Shown here: positions 45,932-56,925 of the stretch, in pieces
Position numbering within the stretch: the first letter of the stretch is position 1
How the letters are laid out: each line of letters begins with the position of its first letter
From: Petasospora fabianii
Taxonomy: Eukaryota > Ascomycota > Saccharomycetes > Phaffomycetales > Wickerhamomycetaceae
NCBI GenBank assembly: GCA_022641835.1
Contig: CP048718.1
Coordinates: 186,001 to 250,000, forward strand
Direction: 5' to 3'
DNA length: 64,000 nt
Notes under the pieces: generated by a model
The model's database searches: none
Seen by the model: the letters and a program-made list of their open reading frames with translations, nothing else
What the model was told of the DNA's origin: nothing
Translations under genes and position numbers: made by a program

Positions 45932-46465
45932 GGCCCAGATCTCAACCTCCTGCAAGTCAGTGACATTACCAGCGGTGAGGTAGTCAATGTCGTAAGGAGA
46001 GCCACCGATGAAGAATCTGTCTGTGGAGTATTTGTATGGGTCGTACGTGGCGTTCTTACCGGCATAGAACTTAATCAAGGAGCCCTCTCCCTTGACAACA
46101 CCGTTCAATCTGCTCTCACCACCGGTTGGACGGTCCAAGAACCAGAAGACAGAGGAGTTATGGCCCGAGACAATTTCGAACTCGAATGGCGCAACCTCTT
46201 TGGAGTCGACGTCGGCCTGGAGAAGGAACGTGCTGTCCTCGCTAACCGAAGATGGGATAGAGATAATACCGAGCTCATAGTCGATCTGGAGGTTGGTGGC
46301 GGTGTCGTACTCAAAGAGGAAAGAGAAACCGGCACCTTCATGAAGTGGAGCCAAAGCGGAAGTGGAACCATCTTCAAAAGTGGCAGAGAGGGTGATATTA
46401 GTCTGTGCGAGGGCTGAGGCCAAAGTAGCGGCAATGGTGATGAAAGAGGATGTGGAGAATTGCAT
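45920..46465 (-). CDS. Small secreted protein, paralogue of the gene at 26467
   Basis: The 181-aa product has a signal peptide (MQFSTSSFITIAATLASALA). The mature part has several N-glycosylation sites (NIT, NSS, NAT, NVT) and no GPI anchor or second membrane span. PLHEGAGFSFLFE and LIKFYAGKN...DPYKYS match the other family member (IHEGAALNYV and IQFYAGKN...DPYGYS), while the rest has diverged. Biased codon use suggests high expression, and a TATA box (TATAAAAG, minus strand, 46573-46580) lies 108 bp upstream. I do not know the family's function; a cell-surface or secreted role is all that can be said. Confidence 0.75.
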   Translation of the reverse strand: MQFSTSSFITIAATLASALAQTNITLSATFEDGSTSALAPLHEGAGFSFLFEYDTATNLQIDYELGIISIPSSVSEDSTFLLQADVDSKEVAPFEFEIVSGHNSSVFWFLDRPTGGESRLNGVVKGEGSLIKFYAGKNATYDPYKYSTDRFFIGGSPYDIDYLTAGNVTDLQEVEIWAKLA

Positions 46466-47534
46466 TGTTTGATTGATTGGTTCGGTTGTTTGTTTGTCAA
46501 CCTGCTGGATACTGGTGAGTGGAGTGAGCGAAGAGAGTGAGATGGCGGGAACTTGAGTGGAACTAGCTCTCTCTTTTATACCTGGAGATCACTTGAGGGC
46601 ACATCATGATGCTTCCAAAGATAGTTCATCGTGCTGCTTGAGAAGGCAACAAAGAGATAGGGAAAAATGCAACACAAGTCCAAATTTAGCAACACAAGTC
46701 AGCTGCTCCACCCATAATCCTCTCGAGCAGCTACACACTCGACGTATCTAAACGACCAGTGCATACGAGATCTCTGCAGAGGATTTGGCCAAGAATAGAC
46801 ACAAAGGCACCAAGAATCACGACTCGGTGTCTCGGTGCCTCGGTGCCTGTCTTCTTATTGTCTATCTCCTGCAGCTTATACGTTCGCTGACGTCATACAG
46901 GCTTCACATGATTAACCATCCAATGGCTTTAGCAGGGGATGATTGAGGTTCCTTTCCACATTGAAGGACAGATATATACGATGTTCATATGACATCATTT
47001 GGGGTGTATCACGATCATCCACAGGTTTTTCAATCTTCTGCGACATGTGCGTATGATGTAAAGATGTGAGTACTTGATCTGACTTGAGGTGGAGGGAGAC
47101 CAATGTTGCATTCATACCCATTGATTTCTTGGCTCTATAAATATGATGGATGCTTGGACAGGGAATTTGCAATACACACAAAAGTGTGGTAAATCGGCAA
47201 TACCCAGGGTTTTGATAAAAATAACCCAATTCCTCGAGATCTCCTCATCTCATGCACTTAAGCAAAAGTGCATACCACAGAAGCTAAGCTTCGATTAATG
47301 AACCAACAACTTTCTGGAATACGAACGGATAAAGCTTTGCTATGACCTCAGAATTTGGTCATCATCTGCTCAAAGTGTAAAATAGCCTCTGAGAAAGTTT
47401 CTCAGTAGTCAAATGAGTTACCTCTCATTTCCCCTAATGAAGATGGAAAATTGGAGACTACACTTTATTCTCCCTCTCCACTTAAAGCAATGTTGTAATT
47501 GTAATGTTAATTGTAGTCTGACTAGCTCAATTAC
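46466..47534. other. Secreted-protein promoter to reductase 3' flank, with short hairpins
   Basis: This 1.07-kb region has a TATA box for the secreted-protein gene, a CTCGGTG repeat (about 46822-46848) and three perfect short hairpins in a row at 47252-47273, 47389-47405 and 47411-47430. ORFs here are short and without motifs. Confidence 0.55.
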
Positions 47535-48638
47535 TCAATAGTCACCAACCTGAGTGATGTATTTACCCTTGTTTTGACCAGTGAACAAACCGGTCCAGAG
47601 CTCTGGAACATCTTTGAAATGGACACCTTTACCATCGGCAACAGTCTCTTCAAACTTGGAAATGTCAAGCTTCCCAGTGGAGAACCATTCGGTCAGATTG
47701 GTAAATGCCTCAGGGAAGTCAGCAATGTCATCAATGACAATCATACCTTGAATACGCAATCTCTTGGTTGTAACGGTAAAGAACGAGTTGAAAACAAAGT
47801 TAGTGTTGTCATTGTAAGATGCAATCGAACCAACTTGAACAATCTTACCAAAAGTCTTTAAATAAGTGATAGCATGGTTCAAGATCCACCCACCAACGTG
47901 ATCAACAAACACATCAATCTCCTCCCCATTCAAAGCCTCTTCAAACTTCTCCTTATAGTCTTCCGTCTTGTAATCAACACCAATAACGTTACCATCAATA
48001 CCAAGTGACTCAACCCATTTCCGCTTGGCTTCACCACCAGCAATAGCAATAATCTTCTTTGGCTTGAACAGATGAGCAACAATTTGAACAAGCGACGAAC
48101 CAGCAGCACCAGCAGCACCACTAATAAGCCAGACTTTGCCTTCATCATCCGGTTTCACTTCAGAATACTTGAAAGCGCTGAAGTATGCCGTGAGTGTAGT
48201 TGTTCCAAATGCAGATAGAAACTTTGTAATGTGTGGCACTTTTGAGGCATCGAGTTTTCTATCCAAGGGGGTCGGAGTGACCACATTATGAGTACTCCAT
48301 CCAACACTGCGAGAGTATATGATATCACCGGGGGAATAATCATCAGATCTGGATACAATAACACGACCAATCCCCTGAGATGGTGCCACGGATCCAAGTG
48401 GAACAGGTGGGACATATGACTTGCGGGAGGTGAACCAGCCCTTCTGGGCTGGATCATTGGAGAGATAAAGAGTCTCCAAGAGAATCTCACCATCTTTCAA
48501 CAATTCTGGATCTTCTGTGTCGTATGTCTTGGTAGTAAGCTTGAATGTAGCATCTGGAGAGTCATAATTGAGGTTAACCTCTTCGGCAAACGTTGCGTAT
48601 CTATTGAGTGTCCACTGCTGAGCTTCGATGCGGACCAT
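47535..48638 (-). CDS. NADP-dependent medium-chain reductase (YML131W/leukotriene B4 dehydrogenase-like)
   Basis: The 367-aa protein starts MVRIEAQQWTLNRY and has the family N terminus (LYLSNDPAQKGWF), a catalytic-domain GIGRVIVSRSD segment, then a Rossmann fold (VWLISGAAGAAGSSLVQIVAHLF) and VDHVGGWILNHAITYLKTFGKIVQVGSIA. No zinc ligands are apparent, as expected for the LTB4DH/curcumin reductase (MDR) group that reduces alpha,beta-unsaturated ketones and aldehydes with NADPH. S. cerevisiae YML131W is the closest match I can name. A TATA-like TATATAAT (minus strand, 48701-48708) lies 63 bp upstream. The physiological substrate is unknown, perhaps lipid-peroxidation aldehydes. Confidence 0.85.
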   Translation of the reverse strand: MVRIEAQQWTLNRYATFAEEVNLNYDSPDATFKLTTKTYDTEDPELLKDGEILLETLYLSNDPAQKGWFTSRKSYVPPVPLGSVAPSQGIGRVIVSRSDDYSPGDIIYSRSVGWSTHNVVTPTPLDRKLDASKVPHITKFLSAFGTTTLTAYFSAFKYSEVKPDDEGKVWLISGAAGAAGSSLVQIVAHLFKPKKIIAIAGGEAKRKWVESLGIDGNVIGVDYKTEDYKEKFEEALNGEEIDVFVDHVGGWILNHAITYLKTFGKIVQVGSIASYNDNTNFVFNSFFTVTTKRLRIQGMIVIDDIADFPEAFTNLTEWFSTGKLDISKFEETVADGKGVHFKDVPELWTGLFTGQNKGKYITQVGDY

Positions 48639-49337
48639 TGTGTTGTGTACTTTGTGTACTAAAGAACTAAATGGAGTCCTTTATCGGTGATCCAATGGAG
48701 ATTATATAGTCTACTTAAATTTGTTCATCAGTTGCTCTGTAGATCCGCTTATACTTCCCCAGATGTTTGCATCGAGAGATTAAACTTGGGTTCGGTTCGC
48801 GGGTCATTAACCCGGATACCTTTATGGAGCTTTAATTGGATCATTTAAAGGATATTAGAGGTTGTAATCTATTCAATTTTAGTTTTATCTACATTATAAG
48901 CTTTCAAACTATTAAAAACTTGTTAAAATTGAGGTTTTAACCAAAAATTGTGGCTTCCTTTTAACTGAATGATGATTATATGCACCCCATTTTCTAACAT
49001 ATTCAATATTTATAACTAATTTTTGATAACTAACTTCATAGATAAGAAGAGGAAAACTATCCCATTAATTTAACCAAGATTTTAGCAATCTACTTGATCT
49101 TTTATATCGTCTTTAGGTCCAATATTCATTAAGTTATTGATTATCCATTAATATAAAATGATGTCCGGGTGTTATATATGTGGGATGTTCGGGTGTATAC
49201 CCCCCCCCCATCTATATCCACAATATACTATAATCAACACTTTAATCCTTTGGAATACACTTTCCATCTTAATAAGAGACACTTGAATTACTCATTAGAA
49301 TACGAAGTGAAATATCCTAATAACCACCAACAGACAC
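48639..49337. other. AT-rich spacer between reductase and permease genes
   Basis: About 700 bp, very AT-rich in the middle (48840-49150), with a run of ten C at 49200-49209. A small ORF at 49169-49396 has no support. I see no tRNA. An origin of replication is possible but cannot be shown from sequence. Confidence 0.5.
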
Positions 49338-50897
49338 TCAAGCATCGACATCTGGTTCTATTAGTTCCCTCTCAGCCACAGACTCTTGTCTCTTAACATA
49401 TGTCTTATAAATACCATACGAGGCAATCATAACAACATATATGACCGAGATTGCACCCGAAGTGTAATAACCGGCATAAGTCTCTGGTAATTTACTAGAT
49501 GGGTATATGATTGGACCAAATATAGCAGATCTGATATTGAAAGCTGGGTTTAATCCACTAGATGCAAATGCTCTAAGTTTTGTATCATGGGCGAAAAGAT
49601 CTTGTGTCTCAGCCCAAAATTGACCTGCAATTCCCTGTGCCACTGTAGTATTATAAAAGAAGAACATCATTAGTGCCCTTGACTCTTCAAATACCTTATG
49701 TGTGGCAAGGAAGAAGCAAACCACAGAGACCCAAATCGAGGCTAATGACGTGACTTGCCATTTCTGACCTTTGAAAACGGTATCAGAGATCCAACCTGTA
49801 ACAAAGCAAATAACAAGTTGAATTGAATAAGCTGGGATCGTTAGGATGTTAACTTGCTCAGTTGTGTAAGAAGTTGGATCAATCTTTCTCCACCCTTTGA
49901 AATAGAATGGAATTGCCTGTGCAGCATCCTGACCAAATCCAGAACAAACAGAGCAGCACCACACAAAGTAAACTCTCCAATCCAACAAGAAGTTCTTAAT
50001 ATCTTGCCATGTGATTCTGTTGAGCTTCTTTGCATTCTCATCAACGTTTCTTGGTGGGAGTCTGTGTCTTAAGAAGACGATTTCCTCTTCACTGAACATC
50101 CAGTTTGGCTTAGCCTTCTCCAAGATATTTGGTAGGAAAACCACTTGTGTAATGATACAGACAACACTAATGATTGTATCAACAAAGAAAAGCCATTGCC
50201 ATGCTGCAAATCCATTGACACCATCAAGTGAAGTGACACAACGAGCCTGAAGTGCAAAGGCAGACATTGGACCAATAGCAGTAAAGGCATTAATGATATT
50301 GCAACGCCTAGAACACTCAGAAGTCTTATAATATGATCCAATGTACACCATTAAGATGGAAAAATGAGCAGATTCAATACCAATGATGGTTCTTAAGGCA
50401 ACCATTTGAGTTGGGGTCTTGATGAAGGCAAAGCAGAAAGTTAAGACGGTCCAGAGACATTCGATACCGATCATATACCATTTAGTGTTAAATTGTACCA
50501 TCAAAAAGCCACCAGCAACACCAGCAATGATACCAAAGATGGAGTAACCTGTGTTGGCGTAGGAAAGTTCATCACCGAGGATTTTAAGGTCCTCTTGCAT
50601 ACCGGAGACATAGGCAGCTGAGAGATTGGATTTGTCGATATACTTGATGAAAGTGGAGAACATAGCACAGAAGAGCACACAAAAGTCAAGTTTGAAAAGT
50701 GTCTTCTGTTTATCCTTAGGGTAATCAAAGTTGGGCCAGATGTTTGACCTCCAAGTTGGTTTATAGAATTCATCAACAACATAATTTGGTTCTTCTCGTT
50801 CACTCTCTTCCAAAGACTCGGTAGAAGAGGTCTTGTCGACCTCTTTTTTAGCAAGAGAGACCACTATGGACTCTTTTTCAATCTTACTCTGGGACAT
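49338..50897 (-). CDS. DAL5-family (anion:cation symporter) major facilitator permease
   Basis: The 519-aa protein has a charged cytosolic N terminus and about twelve membrane spans. LFKLDFCVLFCAMFSTFIKYIDKSNLSAAYVSGM is the family's first span and loop; I quote it only in parts because IDKSNLSAAYVSGM is the diagnostic piece. Further features are GYSIFGIIAGVAGG, a Cys-rich middle and a C-terminal FFYNTTVAQGIAGQFWAETQ. Relatives include Dal5 (allantoate), Fen2 (pantothenate), Vht1 (biotin) and Seo1. I cannot assign the substrate; the DKSN start and length lean to the vitamin-transporter side. Confidence 0.83.
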   Translation of the reverse strand: MSQSKIEKESIVVSLAKKEVDKTSSTESLEESEREEPNYVVDEFYKPTWRSNIWPNFDYPKDKQKTLFKLDFCVLFCAMFSTFIKYIDKSNLSAAYVSGMQEDLKILGDELSYANTGYSIFGIIAGVAGGFLMVQFNTKWYMIGIECLWTVLTFCFAFIKTPTQMVALRTIIGIESAHFSILMVYIGSYYKTSECSRRCNIINAFTAIGPMSAFALQARCVTSLDGVNGFAAWQWLFFVDTIISVVCIITQVVFLPNILEKAKPNWMFSEEEIVFLRHRLPPRNVDENAKKLNRITWQDIKNFLLDWRVYFVWCCSVCSGFGQDAAQAIPFYFKGWRKIDPTSYTTEQVNILTIPAYSIQLVICFVTGWISDTVFKGQKWQVTSLASIWVSVVCFFLATHKVFEESRALMMFFFYNTTVAQGIAGQFWAETQDLFAHDTKLRAFASSGLNPAFNIRSAIFGPIIYPSSKLPETYAGYYTSGAISVIYVVMIASYGIYKTYVKRQESVAERELIEPDVDA

Positions 50898-51472
50898 TGG
50901 AGAGAAAGGATGCTTCTCACTGCACCTGACTCCAGCATAGAAACATTGGGCTCATGAAGAGCTTTTAAATACTGGAGAAAAGGCGCCACACCTGTGAAGA
51001 AAGATGGATGTCTATCAAATAGGTCTGTATTAAGTGCTCTGTAAAAGAGTGGCTCAGGAGATCATTGTGGGATTGAGTATGATAGATATGTATATAATGC
51101 ACGGAGTCGGCGCTGCCAAGAGCGGAGAACACTTATATTGTGGCTCCCTTCTCTTGGCGATTGGTAGTGCATGAAGAAAGTCTGTTCAAAAGATCTTAGC
51201 TCGTTCAATGGGAACCAAAGTGGTGGAACGAGGACTAGCTCTACTGCTCCACGGCCTTTTGCGGAAGAAGCGTCTCCGACGATGTAGTTCAATGGCGGAG
51301 GCGGAGGCGGAGATCCATTTATATCTTTGAGCCTTCGAATACATCAGAGCCACAGTTAAGATGAGACAGTTATATTTACAGCTTGTGCACTACAGTCACC
51401 GAATCATTAAATACAAGTCTTTTCTTTTATGATACAACCCAGTATATCCCAAAAATCACACCAACAGCCTTT
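50898..51472. other. Permease promoter and CHD1 3' flank
   Basis: This 575-bp region holds a GGAGGC-type repeat at about 51293-51310 and a TTTAAATA-type AT box near 50967. A 76-codon ORF on the minus strand (51062-51292) has no known motif. Confidence 0.5.
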
Positions 51473-54400
51473 CTATTTCTCGGCACCAGCACCTTTCAGC
51501 TTCTGATACATCGATCTAATCTTTGCACTCTTCACCTTAGCTGGCCAGTAGTGTGAAGTGTAGAACCAGAGATGCTTGTCCAGTTTCTTCTTGTCATCGC
51601 TGGACTTGAGAACAACATCGCCGATAAAATCACCCACATTGGTCAACTCTGTCTTCAAGATCTGTGCAAACTCCTTACGGTCCAAACCATGAGCACCCTT
51701 TTTGAGCCTTTTAAGCGAATGACGCATTGGATCCAAGATCGATTTGCATTTCTGTTCATCCATACTCTCGTAACCTTCATCAATTGCATGTGACTCCGAA
51801 CTGGAAGCACTAGCAGAAGCATGTGCAGCCTTCTTCACCTTCTCATCAATCTTCTTGACACGCTTGAGTGTCTTGGAACCAGAACCGGAGGCAGAAGTAC
51901 CAGTCGAACTAGCAGTGGCACCACCATCTGGAGTCTTAGCCCTGACAGCCTTTGGCTTTGTCACCTTACCTGCAGCACCTTCAGCCTTTGGCTTTCTCAC
52001 TCTCTTTTTGACCTCAAGTGGCGTAGATGGGGCAGGTGTGTTGTTACCAGTGGTGTCATCGGTATCACCACCCTTCAAGACGGAGATCAAATAGTCGATT
52101 CTTCTGTTGAGATGCATGGCACCCGGAACCTTCTTCGTATCCTTCTTGTCATCCTTCTTGTCATCTTTCTTGTCATCTTTCTTGTCATCCTTCTTGATAT
52201 CTTCCTTCTTGGTGTCCTCTGTCTTGACAACCTCCTTTGTAGTGTCATCCGTAGATGGCTCTGTAGCAGTCTCAGCACCAGCAGAGGTCGTGGCAGGTGT
52301 ATCACCAGTAGATGGAGTGGCAGGAGCAGCGGTGGCAGTAGCCGGCTCAGCGGCAATAGCAGCACTTGTCGACTTAACCTCAGACTTGACTTCAGACTTA
52401 ACTTCAGACTTGACAGAATCTTCAACCTTGACATCGCCATCAGCATCAGCTTCGGTCTCAGCTTCAGACTTTGCAGACTTCTTCTTACCACCATTACCAG
52501 TACCGACATCGCTCAAGAACATTTTTGAACTGAGTCCCAAGAAGGGATCATCTCTGATCTGAACCCAAGAACCATATCCATACTTGCTCACACCAACAAT
52601 CAACATCTCATCATCATGCTGACCCCACTTGGAGGTCCAACCATACACTGGCTTGATTGTGGTGTTGAACTTGAAGTTGAGAGGATCATCAAATGAAGCA
52701 ACAGCCTGACGAATCACCTCCATGTCTTCTGGTCTAGACAAGAGCAGTTCTGCGTTGATGTTCTTGACACCGAGGTGCTCAAATAGGATGGCTTTGCGTT
52801 CCTTACGCTTCATGTTCCAGAGAGAAGTTGGATTCTGAGCCCCCGTGAGTGGTGCCTCGCCATTCTTCTCCTTCTCCTTCTGCTCTTGAATGGCCTTCTC
52901 CAACTCAGCAAGAGCCTTGGCACGACGTTCTTCTTCAACTTTGACGAGCTCCTTCGAGGTGTCAATGAGTTCAGTGTACACCTTCTTGAAAAGCTCAGGG
53001 TTCTTGTTCTCAGGTAACGTTCCTTCTTGAATCAAGTCATCCCACTTGCTAGAGAGATCACCATACTTGAGGACTGATCTATAGATGGCTCTTACCTCCT
53101 TCTCAGTGATCTTGTTGTAGTCCTTCTTTCTCTTGTTGGACTTCTTGGTGGACCCTTCATCATCGTCATCCTCATCGTCATCATCGTCCTGGGCGTAGGC
53201 ACCTGGGTTCTTCATCTTGTTGACAGCAGCTTGTCTTCTGGCATACATCTGAATCTGCTCCTGCAAATAAGCCTCTTCCAAACGCTTCTTTTCCTCCTCT
53301 TTAAGCTTGGCAAGATCCTCAGCAGGAATAATGTCATCCCAGTCAACATCAGCCTTGTAGTCCGTAACTTCAAACTGCTTCAGGAACTCCTCACCTCCCA
53401 AGTTGGACTCACCAAGATCTGGAGTTGTAATGTGGTCCTCAGCATGGTTCAAGACGTCATCCAAGTTCAAGTCTTCAAGCTTTTTCTGGTTATCACTGGC
53501 TTTGAACATGTTGCCAGCACCAAACTTCAAGATCTCACTGAGTTCACCAGTTGAAGGTTCATTCTTCTTGTTTTGATTAGAGTTGGCAGTGACACCAAGA
53601 GATATAATGGCATACTCCAAAATCATTTTCTTTCTGGCACGTTCAAGAACCTCCTCCTCAACGGTATCCTTACTCACAAATCTGTAAACCATGACATGGT
53701 TCTTCTGACCAATTCTATGAGCTCTCGCCATGGCCTGCAAGTCAGCCTGTGGGTTCCAATCCGAATCAAAGATGATGACAGTGTCAGCGGTCATCAAATT
53801 GATACCAAGACCACCAGCTCTCGTGGAGAGCAAGAAGACGAAGTCATTCGATTCTGGGGCGTTAAAGTGATCAATGGAAATACGACGCTGGGCTGATGGA
53901 ACGGTACCGTCAAGTCTTTGGAAGTTGATACCCTTGATGGAAAGGTAGTCACCCAAGATGTCAAGCATACGCACCATTTGGGAAAAGATCAAAACTCTGT
54001 GTCCATCCTTCTTGAGTCTTGAAAGTAGCTGGTCCAATAAAACCATCTTACCAGAAGACATAATCATACCTCTGAGGATATCCTCACGGGAGTGGTGGCC
54101 ATTAGACATCTCACCGAAACGGGCAAGTACTTGATCCTCGGCAGCATCAAAGAGGTATGGATGGTTGGAGGCCTTTTTCAACTCACTCATCACGTTGAGT
54201 AATGACACTTGAGAACCTTTGACACCGGCATTCAATGCAGCGTAGTTCTTTGTGAGAATGTTTTTGTAGTACTGAGTTTGGAGATCTGAGAGTTCCACTC
54301 TCAAGATACGTTCAGTCTTTGACGGTAATGATTTTTCGACATCCTTCTTTAAACGTCTGAGAATGAATGGTTTCAACCTCGTTTGCAAGTCACGAATGTA

Positions 54401-56068
54401 GTTTTCCTGTTCCTTATCACCACTCTCGAGGTCAATCTCATCATCAATCTGGAACTTACCAGGCATGAGGAAGTTCACAAGAGCAGCGAGCTCCTTGATA
54501 TTGTTTTGGAGTGGCGTACCAGTGATGAGCATTCTGTTAGCAACTTTGAAAGAGTTTAGTGCTTCGTATAGTGAGGATTCGGCATTTTTCAATCTGTGTG
54601 CCTCATCAACGGCAAGGAATTGCCACTTGATGGAGCCGAGTTCTGAAGCGTCTTTCAAAATATACTCGTAAGTTGTTAGCAACACGTTGAATTTGATCTT
54701 TTTGTTATTGTAGAACTCGTAGTCACGAATCTTCTTTCTGGCATCGGTATTACCCATGTAGTGAACACAATTAAGGTCTGGTGCCCATTTTTCAAAAGTT
54801 TCTTGCCAAGCTGGCACAGTGGACAGTGGGACAACAACTATATGGGGACCATTCTGTCTGCGGGCATACACCAGCCATGAAAGGAAGGCCACTGTTTGAA
54901 CAGTTTTACCAAGACCCATTTCATCTGCAAGGATACCATTTTCGTTACGTGACCAAAGGAATGCCATCCAGTTGAGACCTGTGAGTTGGAAATCTCTCAA
55001 TTCTCCACCTTTGATGAATTTTGGTTGGGCGATGAGTTTTTCAAACTTTGGTCTTGCTGAGGAGTAATTTGATGATAATGACGGAAGGATCTTTGATTGG
55101 AGACGTTGTTGGAAGTGTTTTACTTCCTTTGGTGCGATCTTGACAATCTCATCTGCAAGTTCCCAAGTTGCTTCATCATAATTGAGTCGACGCCATTTGA
55201 CAAAATACTTGAGTACTTCATCACCATCATCATCGAGTTGTCTCTCAGAGTCGACAATTCTCTCAACTTTCTTATACTCTTCAAACTCCTCAAGTCTTCT
55301 TTCACGTTCAATGTCCATTGCCTCGATGTCCTCACGTGTAGTGAGATGATCATGACGAATTTCAAAGTCTAGGATGATGAACTGTTTGATGTAGTTGTCA
55401 ATCTTCTTGATACCCTTGGATCCAATGAGAGAAGAATACTGTTCCCATGTGTTGTGGATGTGTGATTCCCCTTGCCACTTGATCAAAAACATATAATCCT
55501 TCTTGCATTGGGCTAGGTCTCTGTGGAGGTTTGGTTCCGATGTCTCATCAACAAAGCGATGATCTACAACCAAGTCGACACCACGTTGCTCCGTTTCCTG
55601 GGCATACGACGTGCTGTTGTTATTGCTGCCATTGTCGTAGTAGTAGTACTCTTCTTCGTCTTCATCGGACACAAGAAGATCATCATCGTCACCGTCATCA
55701 ACGGCATAGTTGACAGTTCTTGAGTTCCTTGATGAGAAACGAATCTCTTCAGGGAGCACCGTTGACGTCTTCTTATTCTTCTTTGTGAGTTTCCGTCTCT
55801 TACCAAAACGATTCTTGGGTTTAGTCACACCAAACTCTTCATCATCTTCATCTTCAGAGTCATCCTCCATCTCTTCATCGTTGTCCTCGACATCCTCATC
55901 GCTCTGAACAGCCTGAACGCGTTGTTTGCGCTTCTTCGGCACTTTCTCCTCCAAGTCCGAGTCTTCACTCTCGACAAAGGAAGTTGGTTTGACATGGCGA
56001 CGACCCGAGCGTCTCAGACCATAGAGCTCTGGGTTCTCGAGCACTTCTTCGTCAAATGCTGGGGCCAT
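51473..56068 (-). CDS. CHD1: Chromatin remodeller Chd1
   Basis: The 1531-aa protein has an acidic N terminus and tandem chromodomains (about 165-225 and 262-310; [18 protein letters not shown] and [16 protein letters not shown]). The Snf2 ATPase follows (DEMGLGKT near 379, DEAH near 486, [10 protein letters not shown]-type helicase motifs as [11 protein letters not shown], then [15 protein letters not shown]). A SANT-SLIDE DNA-binding region lies near 1020-1180. A long low-complexity segment (about 1190-1390) includes repeated KKDD units near 1300. The conserved C-terminal helix bundle ends [11 protein letters not shown]. Chd1 spaces nucleosomes over transcribed genes. An ACGCGT motif lies 39 bp upstream of the start. 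Confidence 0.97.
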   Translation of the reverse strand: MAPAFDEEVLENPELYGLRRSGRRHVKPTSFVESEDSDLEEKVPKKRKQRVQAVQSDEDVEDNDEEMEDDSEDEDDEEFGVTKPKNRFGKRRKLTKKNKKTSTVLPEEIRFSSRNSRTVNYAVDDGDDDDLLVSDEDEEEYYYYDNGSNNNSTSYAQETEQRGVDLVVDHRFVDETSEPNLHRDLAQCKKDYMFLIKWQGESHIHNTWEQYSSLIGSKGIKKIDNYIKQFIILDFEIRHDHLTTREDIEAMDIERERRLEEFEEYKKVERIVDSERQLDDDGDEVLKYFVKWRRLNYDEATWELADEIVKIAPKEVKHFQQRLQSKILPSLSSNYSSARPKFEKLIAQPKFIKGGELRDFQLTGLNWMAFLWSRNENGILADEMGLGKTVQTVAFLSWLVYARRQNGPHIVVVPLSTVPAWQETFEKWAPDLNCVHYMGNTDARKKIRDYEFYNNKKIKFNVLLTTYEYILKDASELGSIKWQFLAVDEAHRLKNAESSLYEALNSFKVANRMLITGTPLQNNIKELAALVNFLMPGKFQIDDEIDLESGDKEQENYIRDLQTRLKPFILRRLKKDVEKSLPSKTERILRVELSDLQTQYYKNILTKNYAALNAGVKGSQVSLLNVMSELKKASNHPYLFDAAEDQVLARFGEMSNGHHSREDILRGMIMSSGKMVLLDQLLSRLKKDGHRVLIFSQMVRMLDILGDYLSIKGINFQRLDGTVPSAQRRISIDHFNAPESNDFVFLLSTRAGGLGINLMTADTVIIFDSDWNPQADLQAMARAHRIGQKNHVMVYRFVSKDTVEEEVLERARKKMILEYAIISLGVTANSNQNKKNEPSTGELSEILKFGAGNMFKASDNQKKLEDLNLDDVLNHAEDHITTPDLGESNLGGEEFLKQFEVTDYKADVDWDDIIPAEDLAKLKEEEKKRLEEAYLQEQIQMYARRQAAVNKMKNPGAYAQDDDDDEDDDDEGSTKKSNKRKKDYNKITEKEVRAIYRSVLKYGDLSSKWDDLIQEGTLPENKNPELFKKVYTELIDTSKELVKVEEERRAKALAELEKAIQEQKEKEKNGEAPLTGAQNPTSLWNMKRKERKAILFEHLGVKNINAELLLSRPEDMEVIRQAVASFDDPLNFKFNTTIKPVYGWTSKWGQHDDEMLIVGVSKYGYGSWVQIRDDPFLGLSSKMFLSDVGTGNGGKKKSAKSEAETEADADGDVKVEDSVKSEVKSEVKSEVKSTSAAIAAEPATATAAPATPSTGDTPATTSAGAETATEPSTDDTTKEVVKTEDTKKEDIKKDDKKDDKKDDKKDDKKDTKKVPGAMHLNRRIDYLISVLKGGDTDDTTGNNTPAPSTPLEVKKRVRKPKAEGAAGKVTKPKAVRAKTPDGGATASSTGTSASGSGSKTLKRVKKIDEKVKKAAHASASASSSESHAIDEGYESMDEQKCKSILDPMRHSLKRLKKGAHGLDRKEFAQILKTELTNVGDFIGDVVLKSSDDKKKLDKHLWFYTSHYWPAKVKSAKIRSMYQKLKGAGAEK

Positions 56069-56925
56069 GGTTCAGAGATAGAGAGACAGATATGTAATGT
56101 GATCCGACGCGTCTGTGAGGGGCAGCTAAGCGATTCAACAACTGCTGTGGGCCCAATTGGCGTGGGGGAGTCTTTGTCCAAAGGGCGGATCTGTTGTAGA
56201 AGGTAGCACTGGTCTCTGAGCCAAGCTTATGCGTTGTTAAACAGACTATAAGTGCTTGAAATGTATGGAATGAAAAGGTGTACTGGGAGACTCTTTTCGA
56301 AAAATTGGGGGAGGGTCCAAGAGCTGAGAGTGTTTATTGATCTTGGACACGGCGGCTAAGCTATCCGCCCTGTTGTTTTGAAAGCGGAAAAAAACCTTTG
56401 CGATGGGTGTGAGCTGGAGAATCCGAATATGCAAACGGATTTTATCCACAGATGTTTTGTATCGCTCTAGAGCTATCTCTTTACAAAAGAGATCAGATGT
56501 TTGAACTGAGCGGCTCGCGACGGCTATGGGAAATTTGGCTGGAGAAATTAAAAAAAAAAAAAAAACACTACGAAAAAGGGCGGGTAATCCCCCCTCTTTA
56601 ACGTTCCCTTCTTTTATTCGAGTGCTTGTATGTGATAGGTCTAAAGTAGTATCAGGCCTTGATGTGTGAAGTGTTATAACTCGTCATAAACGAGTTCTAC
56701 GGTGCCAATTACCCCACAAAGCTTCCGATGAGCAAATCTGGGAGGTAGATTCATGATCATGACATCACGTTGAAACTGAGCATCAAGTATAAATAAACCC
56801 TATTGTAGGGTACTTTTGTTTTGTCTTCTTCTTCTCCTTCTTAGTATATTTTACATCCTTCTCCTTCTTCAATTCAAATAATGTCTATGTGGATGTAGAC
56901 TTTTGGGGAGGTCAACGACAACAGA
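56069..56925. other. CHD1 promoter to LEU4 3' flank
   Basis: This 857-bp gap holds ACGCGT at 56107-56112, an A-run at about 56550-56566 and C/T-rich stretches near 56820-56870. A 67-codon minus-strand ORF at 56246-56449 has no motif. Nothing else is recognised. Confidence 0.55.

Noticed and set aside
48840-49150. AT-rich spacer as a replication origin
   Set aside because: No clear ARS consensus match and origin motifs in this lineage are unknown to me; AT-richness alone is not enough.
49200-49209. Ten-C run as a telomere-like seed or sequencing artefact
   Set aside because: A single homopolymer in a spacer between intact genes; no repeat array follows.
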